Part shown: positions 18,501-26,625 of the stretch, piece by piece | How the letters are laid out: each line of letters opens with the position of its first letter | Numbering within the stretch: the first letter of the stretch is position 1 | Assembly (NCBI GenBank): GCA_002338655.1 | Contig: DDIU01000042.1 | Span: 7,224-71,223, forward strand | Direction of reading: 5' to 3' | Length of the DNA: 64,000 nt | From: Flammeovirgaceae bacterium UBA1842 | GTDB lineage: Bacteria; Bacteroidota; Bacteroidia; Cytophagales; Cyclobacteriaceae | Made by a program: the position numbers and the translations under genes | Notes under the pieces: generated by a model | Told to the model about the DNA's origin: nothing | What the model saw: only the letters and a program-made list of their open reading frames with translations | The model's database searches: none

Positions 18501-19374
18501 CTGACGGGGCAGCCACTATTTGTTGTATTGGCCCTGTTGTATCATAAACCTTGTCCCAGGTAACTCCACCATCAGTCGATCGCATGATTGCTCCCGCTGG
18601 AACGGCTCCACTACCTAGTATTTTCCTGCCGGCTGTGCTGGCAACAACAATATTTTCATTGGTTGGATCAACAATAATTCGACTTACATTTCTAAAATCT
18701 TCTGTAGTAGTACTATTTAATAACGACCAGGATACGCCTTTATCGATTGACTTATAGATTCCATCCCCATTTAATATCAAGGTTCCATTATAGACAAAAC
18801 CCTCACCAGTACCTGCATAGATTACTGAAGAATTAGATTCGGACATTGCCAAGGTAACTATGGCCATATTTGCCAAATCTGGAGCAACTTCGTTCCATGA
18901 TGTTCCACCATTGGTCGTTTTCCAAATCCCTCCACTAACATTTCCTGCAAACCAAGTTTGAAGAGTTCCATCATCAGGATCAACAACAATTGTTCTGGTT
19001 CTACCAGGTACGTTCGCAGGTCCCCGTTCTATAAATGTGACTCCTTCCTTCCTCGCATTAAATGCCCTTTTTTTTGCCCTTTGAAGTTCGCCTTTTTTGT
19101 AAAACGCTTCGTACTGAGGATATATAAGGTGTGCGGTTACATCTTCTTGTCCCGCTCTAATGGCTGAATGATAATAGGCAAATTTTTCAGGGCCGTCATA
19201 TCGGTGATTGCTTACTATAAGTGATTTTTTCTGTGGTTTAGATTTAATTGAAGCCTTTGATTTTAAATTCAAATCAACCGAAGAAGGTCTTAGTTGAATA
19301 TAAAATATAGCTGAAATAAACACAAGGCTTAATACAATGGCTAAGACCTTGGATTGATAATTATGTTTTTTCAT
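15586..19374 (-). CDS. Large secreted BNR/VPS10-like protein with MopE-type repeats and T9SS sorting domain
   Basis: Secreted protein of 1262 residues. An N-terminal hydrophobic segment (about 10-28) serves export. Residues about 110-800 carry many Asp-box/BNR repeats of a beta-propeller (TDGGVTWDKV, TDGGSNWEIV, DGGANWQI), as in sortilin/VPS10-like and sialidase-type propellers, but no catalytic sialidase set was identified. A second region of Ig-like or jelly-roll folds follows. Residues about 1110-1180 hold two aspartate-rich MopE-like metal-binding repeats (DEDGDGYDISVDCDD, DQDGFLLADDCDDNNP). The last 80 residues are a type A T9SS sorting domain (YLYPNPASEEINLV to GVYFVKLKD). It is probably surface-anchored or released by T9SS; its substrate is unknown. 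Confidence 0.9.
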   Translation of the reverse strand: MKKHNYQSKVLAIVLSLVFISAIFYIQLRPSSVDLNLKSKASIKSKPQKKSLIVSNHRYDGPEKFAYYHSAIRAGQEDVTAHLIYPQYEAFYKKGELQRAKKRAFNARKEGVTFIERGPANVPGRTRTIVVDPDDGTLQTWFAGNVSGGIWKTTNGGTSWNEVAPDLANMAIVTLAMSESNSSVIYAGTGEGFVYNGTLILNGDGIYKSIDKGVSWSLLNSTTTEDFRNVSRIIVDPTNENIVVASTAGRKILGSGAVPAGAIMRSTDGGVTWDKVYDTTGPIQQIVAAPSDFSTQYAAIGNGLGVIKSTDAGVSWTDASNGLNVTGRIELGVSFSDPDKVYGSTPFSGDVSNLYLTTDGGSNWEIVLVKNSGNNVNFLGGQGWYDNTVMVHPFNDDKVYFGGVGVFQIQLNPSLDTSNGLGSDLTIVADVYNAFGGKNSSVHPDQHFLTPIITDEANNKFKILLGNDGGIYASKESADPGTANGDWIWSGAKYNTTQFYGADKVAGVERYGGGAQDNGTWLSAQGETASSTSEYDFFRGGDGFEVVAHYTDPLKFIGGSQFNGFAATEDGGATQYDATNGLTGNGLFVSRLSSAYQDPDVLFAVESSGVFKSTDFGKNWKEIPIGTGWGFWSGTDVEVSKADPRIVWAGGRMDSNGNLFVSTDGGESFNAVPNFANIGLCTGIYSHPTEDSTAFAVFSVSDSPKVLRTDDLGQTWEDISGFSTGSTSVGFPNVATFALQAMPYDPNVLWAGTEIGLFETVDGGANWQIINEFPSVTIWDFKIKDGQVIIATHGRGIWTADIAELAGFTAPAVTLVPTLDKIGKSLTELSINLSYTLRANYDSADIVANDEIVENVAGNSNLESQEVEFTVAQAGNYVVHVSGFKDGVEYKSANVEIEMTDVISATASYVSDFEDNTMDSDFNLDERWEINTASGSGFTRALNTLHPYPTGDELGISSVNLIAQLNIPIIVAEQNATITFDEIVQVEEGTAGTVFGDAEFWDYVIVEGSKDGVNWTPLLDGYDSDANASWNGSSTTATSNLYVTRTIDMKDTFVSGDVVLIRFRLYSDALSNGWGWAIENLFIQGVDEDGDGYDISVDCDDTNADINPGATEIPYNGIDDDCDESTPDDDIDQDGFLLADDCDDNNPAVNPDALEIVNNDIDDNCDGEELVLALDDNDSESGIYLYPNPASEEINLVINNAFNGNVQLEVIDINGKIRHRKEIQHNGVKAHTKINLAGLPAGVYFVKLKDAKTSVVKRMVIK

Positions 19375-19388
19375 TAGTGGTTTGTTGG

Positions 19389-19802
19389 TTAATTATTGGG
19401 GCTTTTTGTCATTTTCTTTTCATTGACATTATAGATTATATAATCATCTGTACCTTCATTTACCGGCATACCTGTCAAAATATCTGCTCTAATTTCATTG
19501 CTTGATACCCAGGCTACCTTACGCATACGTCTTTTTGGCTCATATATTATTTCATTGCTTCGAAGATCGAAAACGAAAAACTGTATGTATTTTACCCCAT
19601 CATCTGATTTGTTTGTTACACAAAGCATGAAGGTACTGTCCGTATTGGCTAAATATGACACCTTTTCGCCAAGTTTCTTCTGGGCTAGTTCTTTGTAATC
19701 CATGGATTTATCCTGTCCTTCTGTATTTGCTTTTTTTGATGTACTACATGATAAAGCTATTGTCACCATATAGATGAGTAGAAGGTTGTGTTTTTTTATC
19801 AT
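19389..19802 (-). CDS. Small lipoprotein of unknown function
   Basis: Lipoprotein of 137 residues. The ATG at 19800-19802 (MIKKHNLLLIYMVTIALSC) is preferred over a start 33 bases upstream because it gives a standard signal peptide with lipobox ALSC. The mature part begins STSKKANTEG and is a small alpha/beta protein (KVSYLANTDSTFMLCVTN, YIQFFVFDLRSNEIIYEP). No family is recognised. Its stop is 14 bases before the start of the large secreted BNR protein, and both are on the minus strand, so they are likely cotranscribed. It may help expose or fold that protein; this is only inferred from position. Confidence 0.75.
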   Translation of the reverse strand: MIKKHNLLLIYMVTIALSCSTSKKANTEGQDKSMDYKELAQKKLGEKVSYLANTDSTFMLCVTNKSDDGVKYIQFFVFDLRSNEIIYEPKRRMRKVAWVSSNEIRADILTGMPVNEGTDDYIIYNVNEKKMTKSPNN

Positions 19803-19943
19803 AACTCGGTTTACAAAATATAAAATAGGCTCCAATTTACGATGAAATTATTTAATGGGAAATAATTTGAAATGAATGAGCAGTCCTTTCAGAATTTGTT
19901 TATAAATATTCTTCATTAATAGAACTTCCGGTAACTTTCCGCC

Positions 19944-21680
19944 ATGGCAAAAACTAAAGTTACTATTGGGCATGTTTTTAAGACCATCGTTTGGCCGCGA
20001 AGAAATCAACTACTGGTCGGTCTTATATTAATTATTATAAGTCGATTAGCGGGGTTGGTGCTTCCTGGAGCCTCCAAGTACTTGATGGACGATGTGATTC
20101 CGAACAATAATATGGAAACGCTCCAATACTTATTGTTGGCTGTGGCAGGTGCTATATTAATTCAGGCAGTTACATCCTTTGCACTTACTCAAATACTGAG
20201 TGTTGAAGCACAAAACCTAATCTCAAAATTAAGGGTGCAGGTGCAAGCACACATAATAAAATTGCCGGTTCGGTTTTTTGATAATACTAAAACCGGTGAA
20301 CTGGTATCCCGAATAATGACAGACGTTGAAGGGGTTAGAAATATTGTAGGTACAGGATTAGCACAGTTATTCGGGGGTACTTTGACCTCCATTATCTGTC
20401 TTTTCTTATTGATCAGCATCAGCCCAACGATGACCTTATATGTGCTGGTGCCAGTGGCCATTTTTGGTTTTATCTCACTAAAGGCTTTTGGTAAAATTCG
20501 TCCGATATTCAGGGAAAGAGGCGTTATTAATGCTCAAGTGACTGGTCGATTAACAGAAACACTTGGCGGTGTCAGGGTGATTAAAGGTTTTAATGCTGAA
20601 AAGCAGGAGATCAAAACTTTTGAAGATGGAGTAACCAAGCTTTTTCTTAATGTCAAAAAGAGCCTAACCTCCACAAGTCTACTTACCAGTTCGGCTACTT
20701 TCTTACTTGGCTTAGCCTCAACAGGTATTATGGGTATAGGCGGTTATATGATAATGAATGGAGAAATGACCTTTGGTGATTTTCTTGCCTTCACACTGTA
20801 CCTCGGTTTTATGATTGCTCCAATCGTGCAGATGAGCAATATTGGTAGTCAGCTTACGGAGGCTTTCGCAGGGCTTGACAGAACAGAAGAAATTTTGAAT
20901 ATGCCATTAGAGGATGACCCAACGGTAAGAACAAACACCATAGGGCCAATAAAAGGCGATATAGAGTTTAAAGACGTGTCATTCGCTTATGAAGAAGGCA
21001 AGGAAGTAATCAAGGATATAAGTTTTATTACGCCCCATGGTAGTGTCACCGCACTGGTAGGCACATCTGGATCGGGTAAAAGTACCATTGCTGGTATGGC
21101 GGCTTCATTTCTTAACCCCACGAAAGGAACCATTACAATAGATGGTTTGGATATGTCCACCATCACACTAGATAGTTTCCGAGGACAATTAGGCGTTGTT
21201 CTTCAAAACGATTTTCTATTTGAAGGTACTATCCGTGAAAACATACTTTTCCCAAGGCCTGATGCAACAGAAAACAGACTTTTGGATGCAGTAAAAGCTG
21301 CCCACGTTGATGAATTTACAGATCGTTTTGAAGATGGCCTCAATACGCTGATAGGAGAGCGAGGAGTTAAATTATCTGGGGGTCAGCAGCAGCGTATTGC
21401 AATAGCACGTGCTATTTTAGCTGATCCAAGAATCCTGATTTTGGATGAGGCCACATCAAACCTGGATTTGGAAAGTGAATCTTACATACAGAAGAGCTTG
21501 AAAAGCTTAATGCGGGGCAGGACTACCTTTGTTATTGCCCACAGATTAAGTACCATCCGACAGGCAGACCAAATATTAGTGGTGGAAAATGGTGAAATCG
21601 TAGAGCGTGGCAAACATGACGAGCTTATCGCCAAGGAAGGCAGATATCATAACCTCCATACTTATCAGTCAAGGATATAA
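19944..21680 (+). CDS. MsbA-like ABC exporter (fused permease and ATPase)
   Basis: Half-transporter of 578 residues. A six-helix ABC type-1 exporter domain covers about 20-310. An ATP-binding domain follows: Walker A GTSGSGKST near 373-381, signature LSGGQQQR near 477, Walker B ILILDEATS near 496 and the H-loop in VIAHRLST. It works as a homodimer in the inner membrane exporting lipids, peptides or drugs. In Bacteroidota such proteins are often called MsbA-like, but lipid A transport is not proven for this copy. It is a single gene, with a repeat element directly after its stop. Confidence 0.93.
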   Translation: MAKTKVTIGHVFKTIVWPRRNQLLVGLILIIISRLAGLVLPGASKYLMDDVIPNNNMETLQYLLLAVAGAILIQAVTSFALTQILSVEAQNLISKLRVQVQAHIIKLPVRFFDNTKTGELVSRIMTDVEGVRNIVGTGLAQLFGGTLTSIICLFLLISISPTMTLYVLVPVAIFGFISLKAFGKIRPIFRERGVINAQVTGRLTETLGGVRVIKGFNAEKQEIKTFEDGVTKLFLNVKKSLTSTSLLTSSATFLLGLASTGIMGIGGYMIMNGEMTFGDFLAFTLYLGFMIAPIVQMSNIGSQLTEAFAGLDRTEEILNMPLEDDPTVRTNTIGPIKGDIEFKDVSFAYEEGKEVIKDISFITPHGSVTALVGTSGSGKSTIAGMAASFLNPTKGTITIDGLDMSTITLDSFRGQLGVVLQNDFLFEGTIRENILFPRPDATENRLLDAVKAAHVDEFTDRFEDGLNTLIGERGVKLSGGQQQRIAIARAILADPRILILDEATSNLDLESESYIQKSLKSLMRGRTTFVIAHRLSTIRQADQILVVENGEIVERGKHDELIAKEGRYHNLHTYQSRI

Positions 21681-21684
21681 AGAG

Positions 21685-21793
21685 TGTCACATTGAGACTT
21701 GATTTTTGTTAAGCCTCCCCGGATTCATTCCGGGGCCTCTTGACGTGGATTTCTGCCTTTGACGGCAGTCAAACCGGCAAGCTCAATGTGACA
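21685..21793. repeat. REP/MITE-like element with 12-bp terminal inverted repeats
   Basis: TGTCACATTGAG (21685-21696) is repeated inverted at 21782-21793. Inside lie two further hairpins: CCCCGGA/TCCGGGG (21717-21735) and CTGCC...GGCAG around 21753-21768. It is GC-richer than the flanks and sits between convergent genes, so it may also act as a terminator. Termini of this kind resemble short dispersed repeats seen in many Bacteroidota genomes. Confidence 0.65.
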
Positions 21794-21802
21794 TTCCTTT
21801 TA

Positions 21803-21988
21803 TTAATTCTTAACCCCCAACTTTGCCAAAATATCAGACAATAAACACCATTTGGTGAATGATGATTGGAGCAAATTGGCTCCAACAAAAGCCGTAAACC
21901 ATAGCCAGTTTTGATTTACGTATAGTGATAGTATTAAACTTATTAATATAAAACTTCCGGCTATTCCCGTTACCATTCTACTTCTCAT
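21803..21988 (-). CDS. DUF2892-type small membrane protein
   Basis: Protein of 61 residues with two hydrophobic helices (about 6-24 and 27-42) and the short tail FTKWCLLSDILAKLG. This matches the DUF2892 family (the membrane part of YgaP-like proteins), whose members commonly carry a cysteine after the second helix (here C48). The function is unknown. It is the last gene of the RND efflux operon, 13 bases after the PII-like gene, and ends 10 bases from the repeat element. Confidence 0.75.
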   Translation of the reverse strand: MRSRMVTGIAGSFILISLILSLYVNQNWLWFTAFVGANLLQSSFTKWCLLSDILAKLGVKN

Positions 21989-22001
21989 TTTTCTTCTCGA
22001 T

Positions 22002-22313
22002 TTAATTTATGTTGGTCTCTTTTACTGCCATCACTGCTACATGAATTTTTGATAAAACATTATTAGTAGCATTAAATGCATTTATTTGTTCCATTATACT
22101 CGGCACGTTTTGTTTAGGTACAAAAGCATAAAACAGAATAGATTTAAACTCACCTACCTCCTTAGCAAACCAATTGGATTCCTTAGGTTGGTCCTTCAAA
22201 TTTTTAAAGCCTGATACAGGCATATGAGAAAATGTGTTGACGCCTGATTCCTTCAGTATCTTTTTTATTTCTACCTCATACTCTTCTGTGGCTGTGATTA
22301 TTAATAATTCCAT
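22002..22313 (-). CDS. PII-like protein in RND efflux operon
   Basis: Protein of 103 residues (ATG at 22311-22313). A start 33 bases upstream would overlap the RND gene and lacks family support. The order of strands and helices, from MELLIITATEEYEVEIKKIL to KIHVAVMAVKE, fits the ferredoxin-like PII/CutA/DUF3240 superfamily. The canonical PII T-loop and its uridylylated tyrosine are not evident. It lies 4 bases after the RND permease stop. PII-like proteins beside RND pumps are thought to sense metals or other ligands, but the ligand here is unknown. Confidence 0.7.
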   Translation of the reverse strand: MELLIITATEEYEVEIKKILKESGVNTFSHMPVSGFKNLKDQPKESNWFAKEVGEFKSILFYAFVPKQNVPSIMEQINAFNATNNVLSKIHVAVMAVKETNIN

Positions 22314-22317
22314 GTTA

Positions 22318-25300
22318 TTAAAATTTTGATATTTCCTGATTTTCATTTTCCCACTTTTTCCTCTCAGTCATATAATAAATAAGAGGAATAACAATTAGCG
22401 TCAATAATGTTGATACTATAGCTCCTGCGACCAACGAAATCGCCAAACCTTGAAATATGGGGTCAAACAATATGATGGATGCGCCAATCACAACTGCTCC
22501 CGTTGTAAGTAAAATTGGTGTTATTCTTACTGCACCGGCATCTATAATCGCCTGCTTTAAAGGCGCGCCTTCTGCCAATCTGATTTCTATAAAATCTATC
22601 AGCAACACAGAGTTCCTTACCATGACACCCGCAAGGGCGATCATTCCAATAAATGAAGTAGCTGTAAAAAAGGCATCAAGCAACCAATGGCCAAGCACTA
22701 TTCCTACAAGTGAAAGGGGAATAGCGATCATCATTACAATAGGTGTTTTGAAATTTTGAAACCACCCAACAATAAGCATATAGATAACGATAATTACCAC
22801 TAAAAATGCAGCTCCCAAATCTCTAAATACTTCAAGAGTTATTTGCCATTCTCCATCCCATTTTACTGTAAAATCAGATTCGTCTGAAGGTTGCTCCATG
22901 TATAGCTCATTTACTTTATATCCTTTCGGAACGTCAATGCCCTTTAATTTTTCATCCATTCCAAGTATTGCGTATGCAGGACTCTCCAGTCCTCCGGCCA
23001 TGTCGGCAGTAACATATACCACTCTTTTCTGATCCTTTCTATAAATTGACGGCTTAAGCGTATCCTGCCTTACTGTAACCAAGTCCTGTACCGGTACCAG
23101 ATTACCTCTTTGTCCTTTTATTTTAATCGCATTAATATCTCCAAGCCTCGATTTGTTAGCATCAGGCACTGTAAACACCACACCAATAGGATTGACAGCG
23201 TGTTCATCATAAAAATTCGTAAAAGGATATTCTTGTAACAGATATGTCAGGTTGCCTACCACTTGCTGTGGAGCAACTCCATTTAACATGGCTTTTTCAT
23301 AATCAATATCGAGTTTGTACTCTACCTGATCTGCCTCTACTGTCCAGTCAACATCTACTACATCGTCTGTATTAATCAAAATATCCTTTACCTGTTCAGC
23401 TACTTTGATCTGCCCCTCATAGTCAGGGCCATATACTTCGGCTACAATTGTTGACAATACCGGAGGGCCAGGCGGAACTTCCACAACTTTTACATTTGCA
23501 TTGTATTTTACTGCAATCGCTTTTATACCAGGACGCACTTTTGTGGCTATGTCATGACTTTTCAATGACCGCTTTCCTTTGGGCAACAGATTGACTTGAA
23601 TATCCGCCATATTGCTGCCCCCTCTCAAATCGTAGTGACGTACCAACCCATTGAAAGTTATGGGTGCTGATGTTCCTATATAATTTTGATAATTAACTAC
23701 TTCAGGAACGGTAATTAAGTATTGGGTAATCTCCTTTGTCACTGCGGCAGTTCTTTCCAGCGTGGTGCCTTCAGGCATATCAATTATTACTTGAAACTCA
23801 TTTTTATTATCAAAAGGCAGCATTTTAACCGCCACTGATTTTGTGAAAAACATTGATATGGAGCCAATCAATAATAATAATGTGATGCTAAGCATTACCC
23901 ATCTTTTTAGACTGCTGTCTAAAAATGGCTGTTCAATAAGCTTATACACTTTATAAATAAGGGTTGGCTTCTCTGACCCATTTTCGTTGTGTTCTTCGGC
24001 ATGTTTTTCCTGTAATAAATGATATCCCAAATAAGGGGTCACTGTAAGCGCTACAAACAATGATAGAATCATGGCAATGGAAGCGCCTATAGGCATGGGA
24101 CTCATATATGGACCCATCATGCCGGATACAAATGCCATGGGCAAAATGGCAGCGATCACCGTGAATGTGGCTAAAATGGTGGGGTTTCCTACTTCATTAA
24201 TCGCATAGATAGCGGCTTGCTTAAACGGTAATCTTCTTGACTTAAAATGACGGTGCATGTTTTCTGCGATGATAATACTGTCGTCCACAACTATACCCAC
24301 CACAAATACCAAGGCAAAGAGGGTGATTCTATTGAGCGTATAACCCAACATATAATAACTAAATAAGGTAAGTGCGAATGTTAAAGGCACTGAGAAAAAC
24401 ACCACCAATCCGCCTCTCCAGCCCATAGCAAACATGACCAAAATAGTCACGGCCAATATTGCTACACCCAGATGTAGTAGTAACTCCCCCACTTTTTGCG
24501 ATGCGGTTTCACCATAATTTCTTGTCACTTCCAAATTGACATCATTGGGAATTAAGGAGGTTTTTAAAGCTTCCACCCGATCAAGGATTTTTTTCGAAAC
24601 CTTCATCGCATCGGCCCCCTTTACTTTTGCAATGGAAATAGTAACGGCTTGATAGTCTGATGGGGACTGTGCAAACGATTCATTTGCTTTGCCATAACCA
24701 AATGATACATAATCTTTAGATGTAGAGGGGCCATCTACAATTTTTGCTACCTGATGTAGATAAACAGGCATGTTCTTATGTACACCTACAACAAGATTTT
24801 CAACATCTTCAATACTGGATAAAAACTTGCCTGTCGTGAGCAAATACTCCTGATCATTATTTACAAACTTTCCTGACTGTGCTGAGCTATTGCTCACTTT
24901 CATCATTTGCATTATGCCCAAGGCGTCCACCCCAAGCCCGGCCATTTTATCAACATCTACTATCACCCTCACTTGACGGGTTCTTCCTCCTATCTGACTA
25001 GTGATGGCAACATCCTTCACCTTTTCAATCTCTGAAGTAAGCTCTTCAGCTAGTTGTCTTAATTCAAAATCGCTGTATTTTTTACTCCAAAGTGTAAGGC
25101 CAAGCATCGGCACATCATCTATCGATCTGGTCTTGACAACTGGAGGATAAACCGCTTCTGGCAGGAGGTCATTGTGCTTCATCAGCTCGTCATACAATTT
25201 GACATAGGAGCGCTCGATATCTTCACCAACATAAAACTGTACGATTATCATTGCCTGACCATTCATGGCCATACTATGCATGTGTTCTACCCCTTTTATA

Positions 25301-25533
25301 TTAGCAATGATCTTTTCTAAAGGCTCAATAACCCTGCTTTCTACTTCAGTAGGATTGGCACCTGGATAACCCACCATTATGTCAGCCATAGGCACATTAA
25401 TCTGAGGCTCCTCTTCCCTGGGGATCAGGAACGAGCTATACACCCCTATGATCATCAAACCGATCATCAATAAAATGGTAAGCTTCGAGTTTATAAAAAA
25501 GTTGGCAATCTTGCCTGATATTCCTTCTTGCAT
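22318..25533 (-). CDS. RND efflux pump inner-membrane permease
   Basis: Resistance-nodulation-division pump subunit of 1071 residues with twelve membrane helices and two large periplasmic loops. The N-terminus has the usual LIPREEEPQINVPMADI region. Helix 4 carries the paired aspartates in VVDDSIIIAEN, the proton-relay signature of the AcrB-type (hydrophobe) group rather than the heavy-metal group. It exchanges protons for substrates and works with the MFP and TolC-like proteins encoded just upstream on the same strand (gap 18 bases). Substrate is unknown. Confidence 0.93.
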   Translation of the reverse strand: MQEGISGKIANFFINSKLTILLMIGLMIIGVYSSFLIPREEEPQINVPMADIMVGYPGANPTEVESRVIEPLEKIIANIKGVEHMHSMAMNGQAMIIVQFYVGEDIERSYVKLYDELMKHNDLLPEAVYPPVVKTRSIDDVPMLGLTLWSKKYSDFELRQLAEELTSEIEKVKDVAITSQIGGRTRQVRVIVDVDKMAGLGVDALGIMQMMKVSNSSAQSGKFVNNDQEYLLTTGKFLSSIEDVENLVVGVHKNMPVYLHQVAKIVDGPSTSKDYVSFGYGKANESFAQSPSDYQAVTISIAKVKGADAMKVSKKILDRVEALKTSLIPNDVNLEVTRNYGETASQKVGELLLHLGVAILAVTILVMFAMGWRGGLVVFFSVPLTFALTLFSYYMLGYTLNRITLFALVFVVGIVVDDSIIIAENMHRHFKSRRLPFKQAAIYAINEVGNPTILATFTVIAAILPMAFVSGMMGPYMSPMPIGASIAMILSLFVALTVTPYLGYHLLQEKHAEEHNENGSEKPTLIYKVYKLIEQPFLDSSLKRWVMLSITLLLLIGSISMFFTKSVAVKMLPFDNKNEFQVIIDMPEGTTLERTAAVTKEITQYLITVPEVVNYQNYIGTSAPITFNGLVRHYDLRGGSNMADIQVNLLPKGKRSLKSHDIATKVRPGIKAIAVKYNANVKVVEVPPGPPVLSTIVAEVYGPDYEGQIKVAEQVKDILINTDDVVDVDWTVEADQVEYKLDIDYEKAMLNGVAPQQVVGNLTYLLQEYPFTNFYDEHAVNPIGVVFTVPDANKSRLGDINAIKIKGQRGNLVPVQDLVTVRQDTLKPSIYRKDQKRVVYVTADMAGGLESPAYAILGMDEKLKGIDVPKGYKVNELYMEQPSDESDFTVKWDGEWQITLEVFRDLGAAFLVVIIVIYMLIVGWFQNFKTPIVMMIAIPLSLVGIVLGHWLLDAFFTATSFIGMIALAGVMVRNSVLLIDFIEIRLAEGAPLKQAIIDAGAVRITPILLTTGAVVIGASIILFDPIFQGLAISLVAGAIVSTLLTLIVIPLIYYMTERKKWENENQEISKF

Positions 25534-25551
25534 AATTTCTAATCTTTAGCT

Positions 25552-26622
25552 TTAGAATGTGACTTTGACGCCATTATATAATTTCCCATCAGCTGATAAA
25601 ATATAGCTTTCACCAGCTTTCAATCCCGAAAGCACTTCTATTTTGTCATCTTTTACTTTGCCCAATCGCAACCAGCGAAGTATGGCTACTTTTTCTGCAC
25701 CTACTACATACACTCCAGATAATTGACCATTTCTAACAATGGCAGATCGTAGCATGGTTATACCTGACTGTGATTCTGTTATGCCATTGGAAAAATTTAC
25801 ATTGACAAACATGCCAGGTAAAACATCCTTTGAGGCATTATTTATAGATACTTTTACCACATATTGCCCTGCAGTATTGGTAGACGAGTGACTTATTTCT
25901 GTAACAACGCCATCCAACTCCATACCTTGGCTTTTAATCAAAACCTTAGCCTTAGAAGCTGGTTTTATGTTGACAATATCATTTTCAGATATTAAAACAA
26001 CGACTTCATAATGTTTGCCGCCTTCTAAAGCCAGAAGTGGCATGCCAGGATTGGCCATGTCCCCTGCTTTGATAAAGGTGTTGGTTACCACTCCATCAAA
26101 TGGCGCTACAATATCGCTATATGCATATTGGGCCATTACTTCTTTCTTCATCTGAGTGGCTACATCAAAGTTGGCCTTGGCCATTTCATATCGGGTAGTC
26201 ATATCATCCAGCTCTTTTTGAGAAGCACTATTTTTTTCAAAAAGTGTTTTGAATCTTTTATAGTCCTTTTCAGCATTTTCAAGTGCACTTTTCGCTTGGA
26301 TTATACCAGCTTCTGCCTGTGCCTTTTTTGCATTCAGATCGGTATTGCTGATGCTAATTAATAGCTGACCTTTTTTGACAGATTGCCCAACTTTAACGGG
26401 GCGGCTCGTTACAAAGCCCATCATTCTAGTGCTTACATTGGTACTGTTTTTTGCCTCGATAGTACCACTGGCCGAAATGGTGCCCGCCATGGTTTGGGCT
26501 GAAGCTTCAGCTACTTTTACAGGTATTGCTTTTGATTCTACAATTGCTCCTTGATCATTGCTCCCGCATGCAAAAGCTGTAAGCAGTATCGTGAATATGG
26601 CTAAATAGTTAAATGTCTTCAT
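25552..26622 (-). CDS. RND efflux membrane fusion (periplasmic adaptor) lipoprotein
   Basis: Adaptor of 356 residues. Signal peptide with lipobox (LLTAFAC, lipidated C19) anchors it to a membrane. A biotin-lipoyl-like segment (TRMMGFVTSRPVKVGQSVKKGQ), an alpha-helical hairpin (about 95-150, AEAGIIQAKSALENAEKDYK), then beta-barrel and membrane-proximal domains follow. It bridges the RND permease and the TolC-like channel. It is 3 bases from the TolC-like gene and 18 from the permease gene. Confidence 0.92.
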   Translation of the reverse strand: MKTFNYLAIFTILLTAFACGSNDQGAIVESKAIPVKVAEASAQTMAGTISASGTIEAKNSTNVSTRMMGFVTSRPVKVGQSVKKGQLLISISNTDLNAKKAQAEAGIIQAKSALENAEKDYKRFKTLFEKNSASQKELDDMTTRYEMAKANFDVATQMKKEVMAQYAYSDIVAPFDGVVTNTFIKAGDMANPGMPLLALEGGKHYEVVVLISENDIVNIKPASKAKVLIKSQGMELDGVVTEISHSSTNTAGQYVVKVSINNASKDVLPGMFVNVNFSNGITESQSGITMLRSAIVRNGQLSGVYVVGAEKVAILRWLRLGKVKDDKIEVLSGLKAGESYILSADGKLYNGVKVTF

Positions 26623-26625
26623 TTC

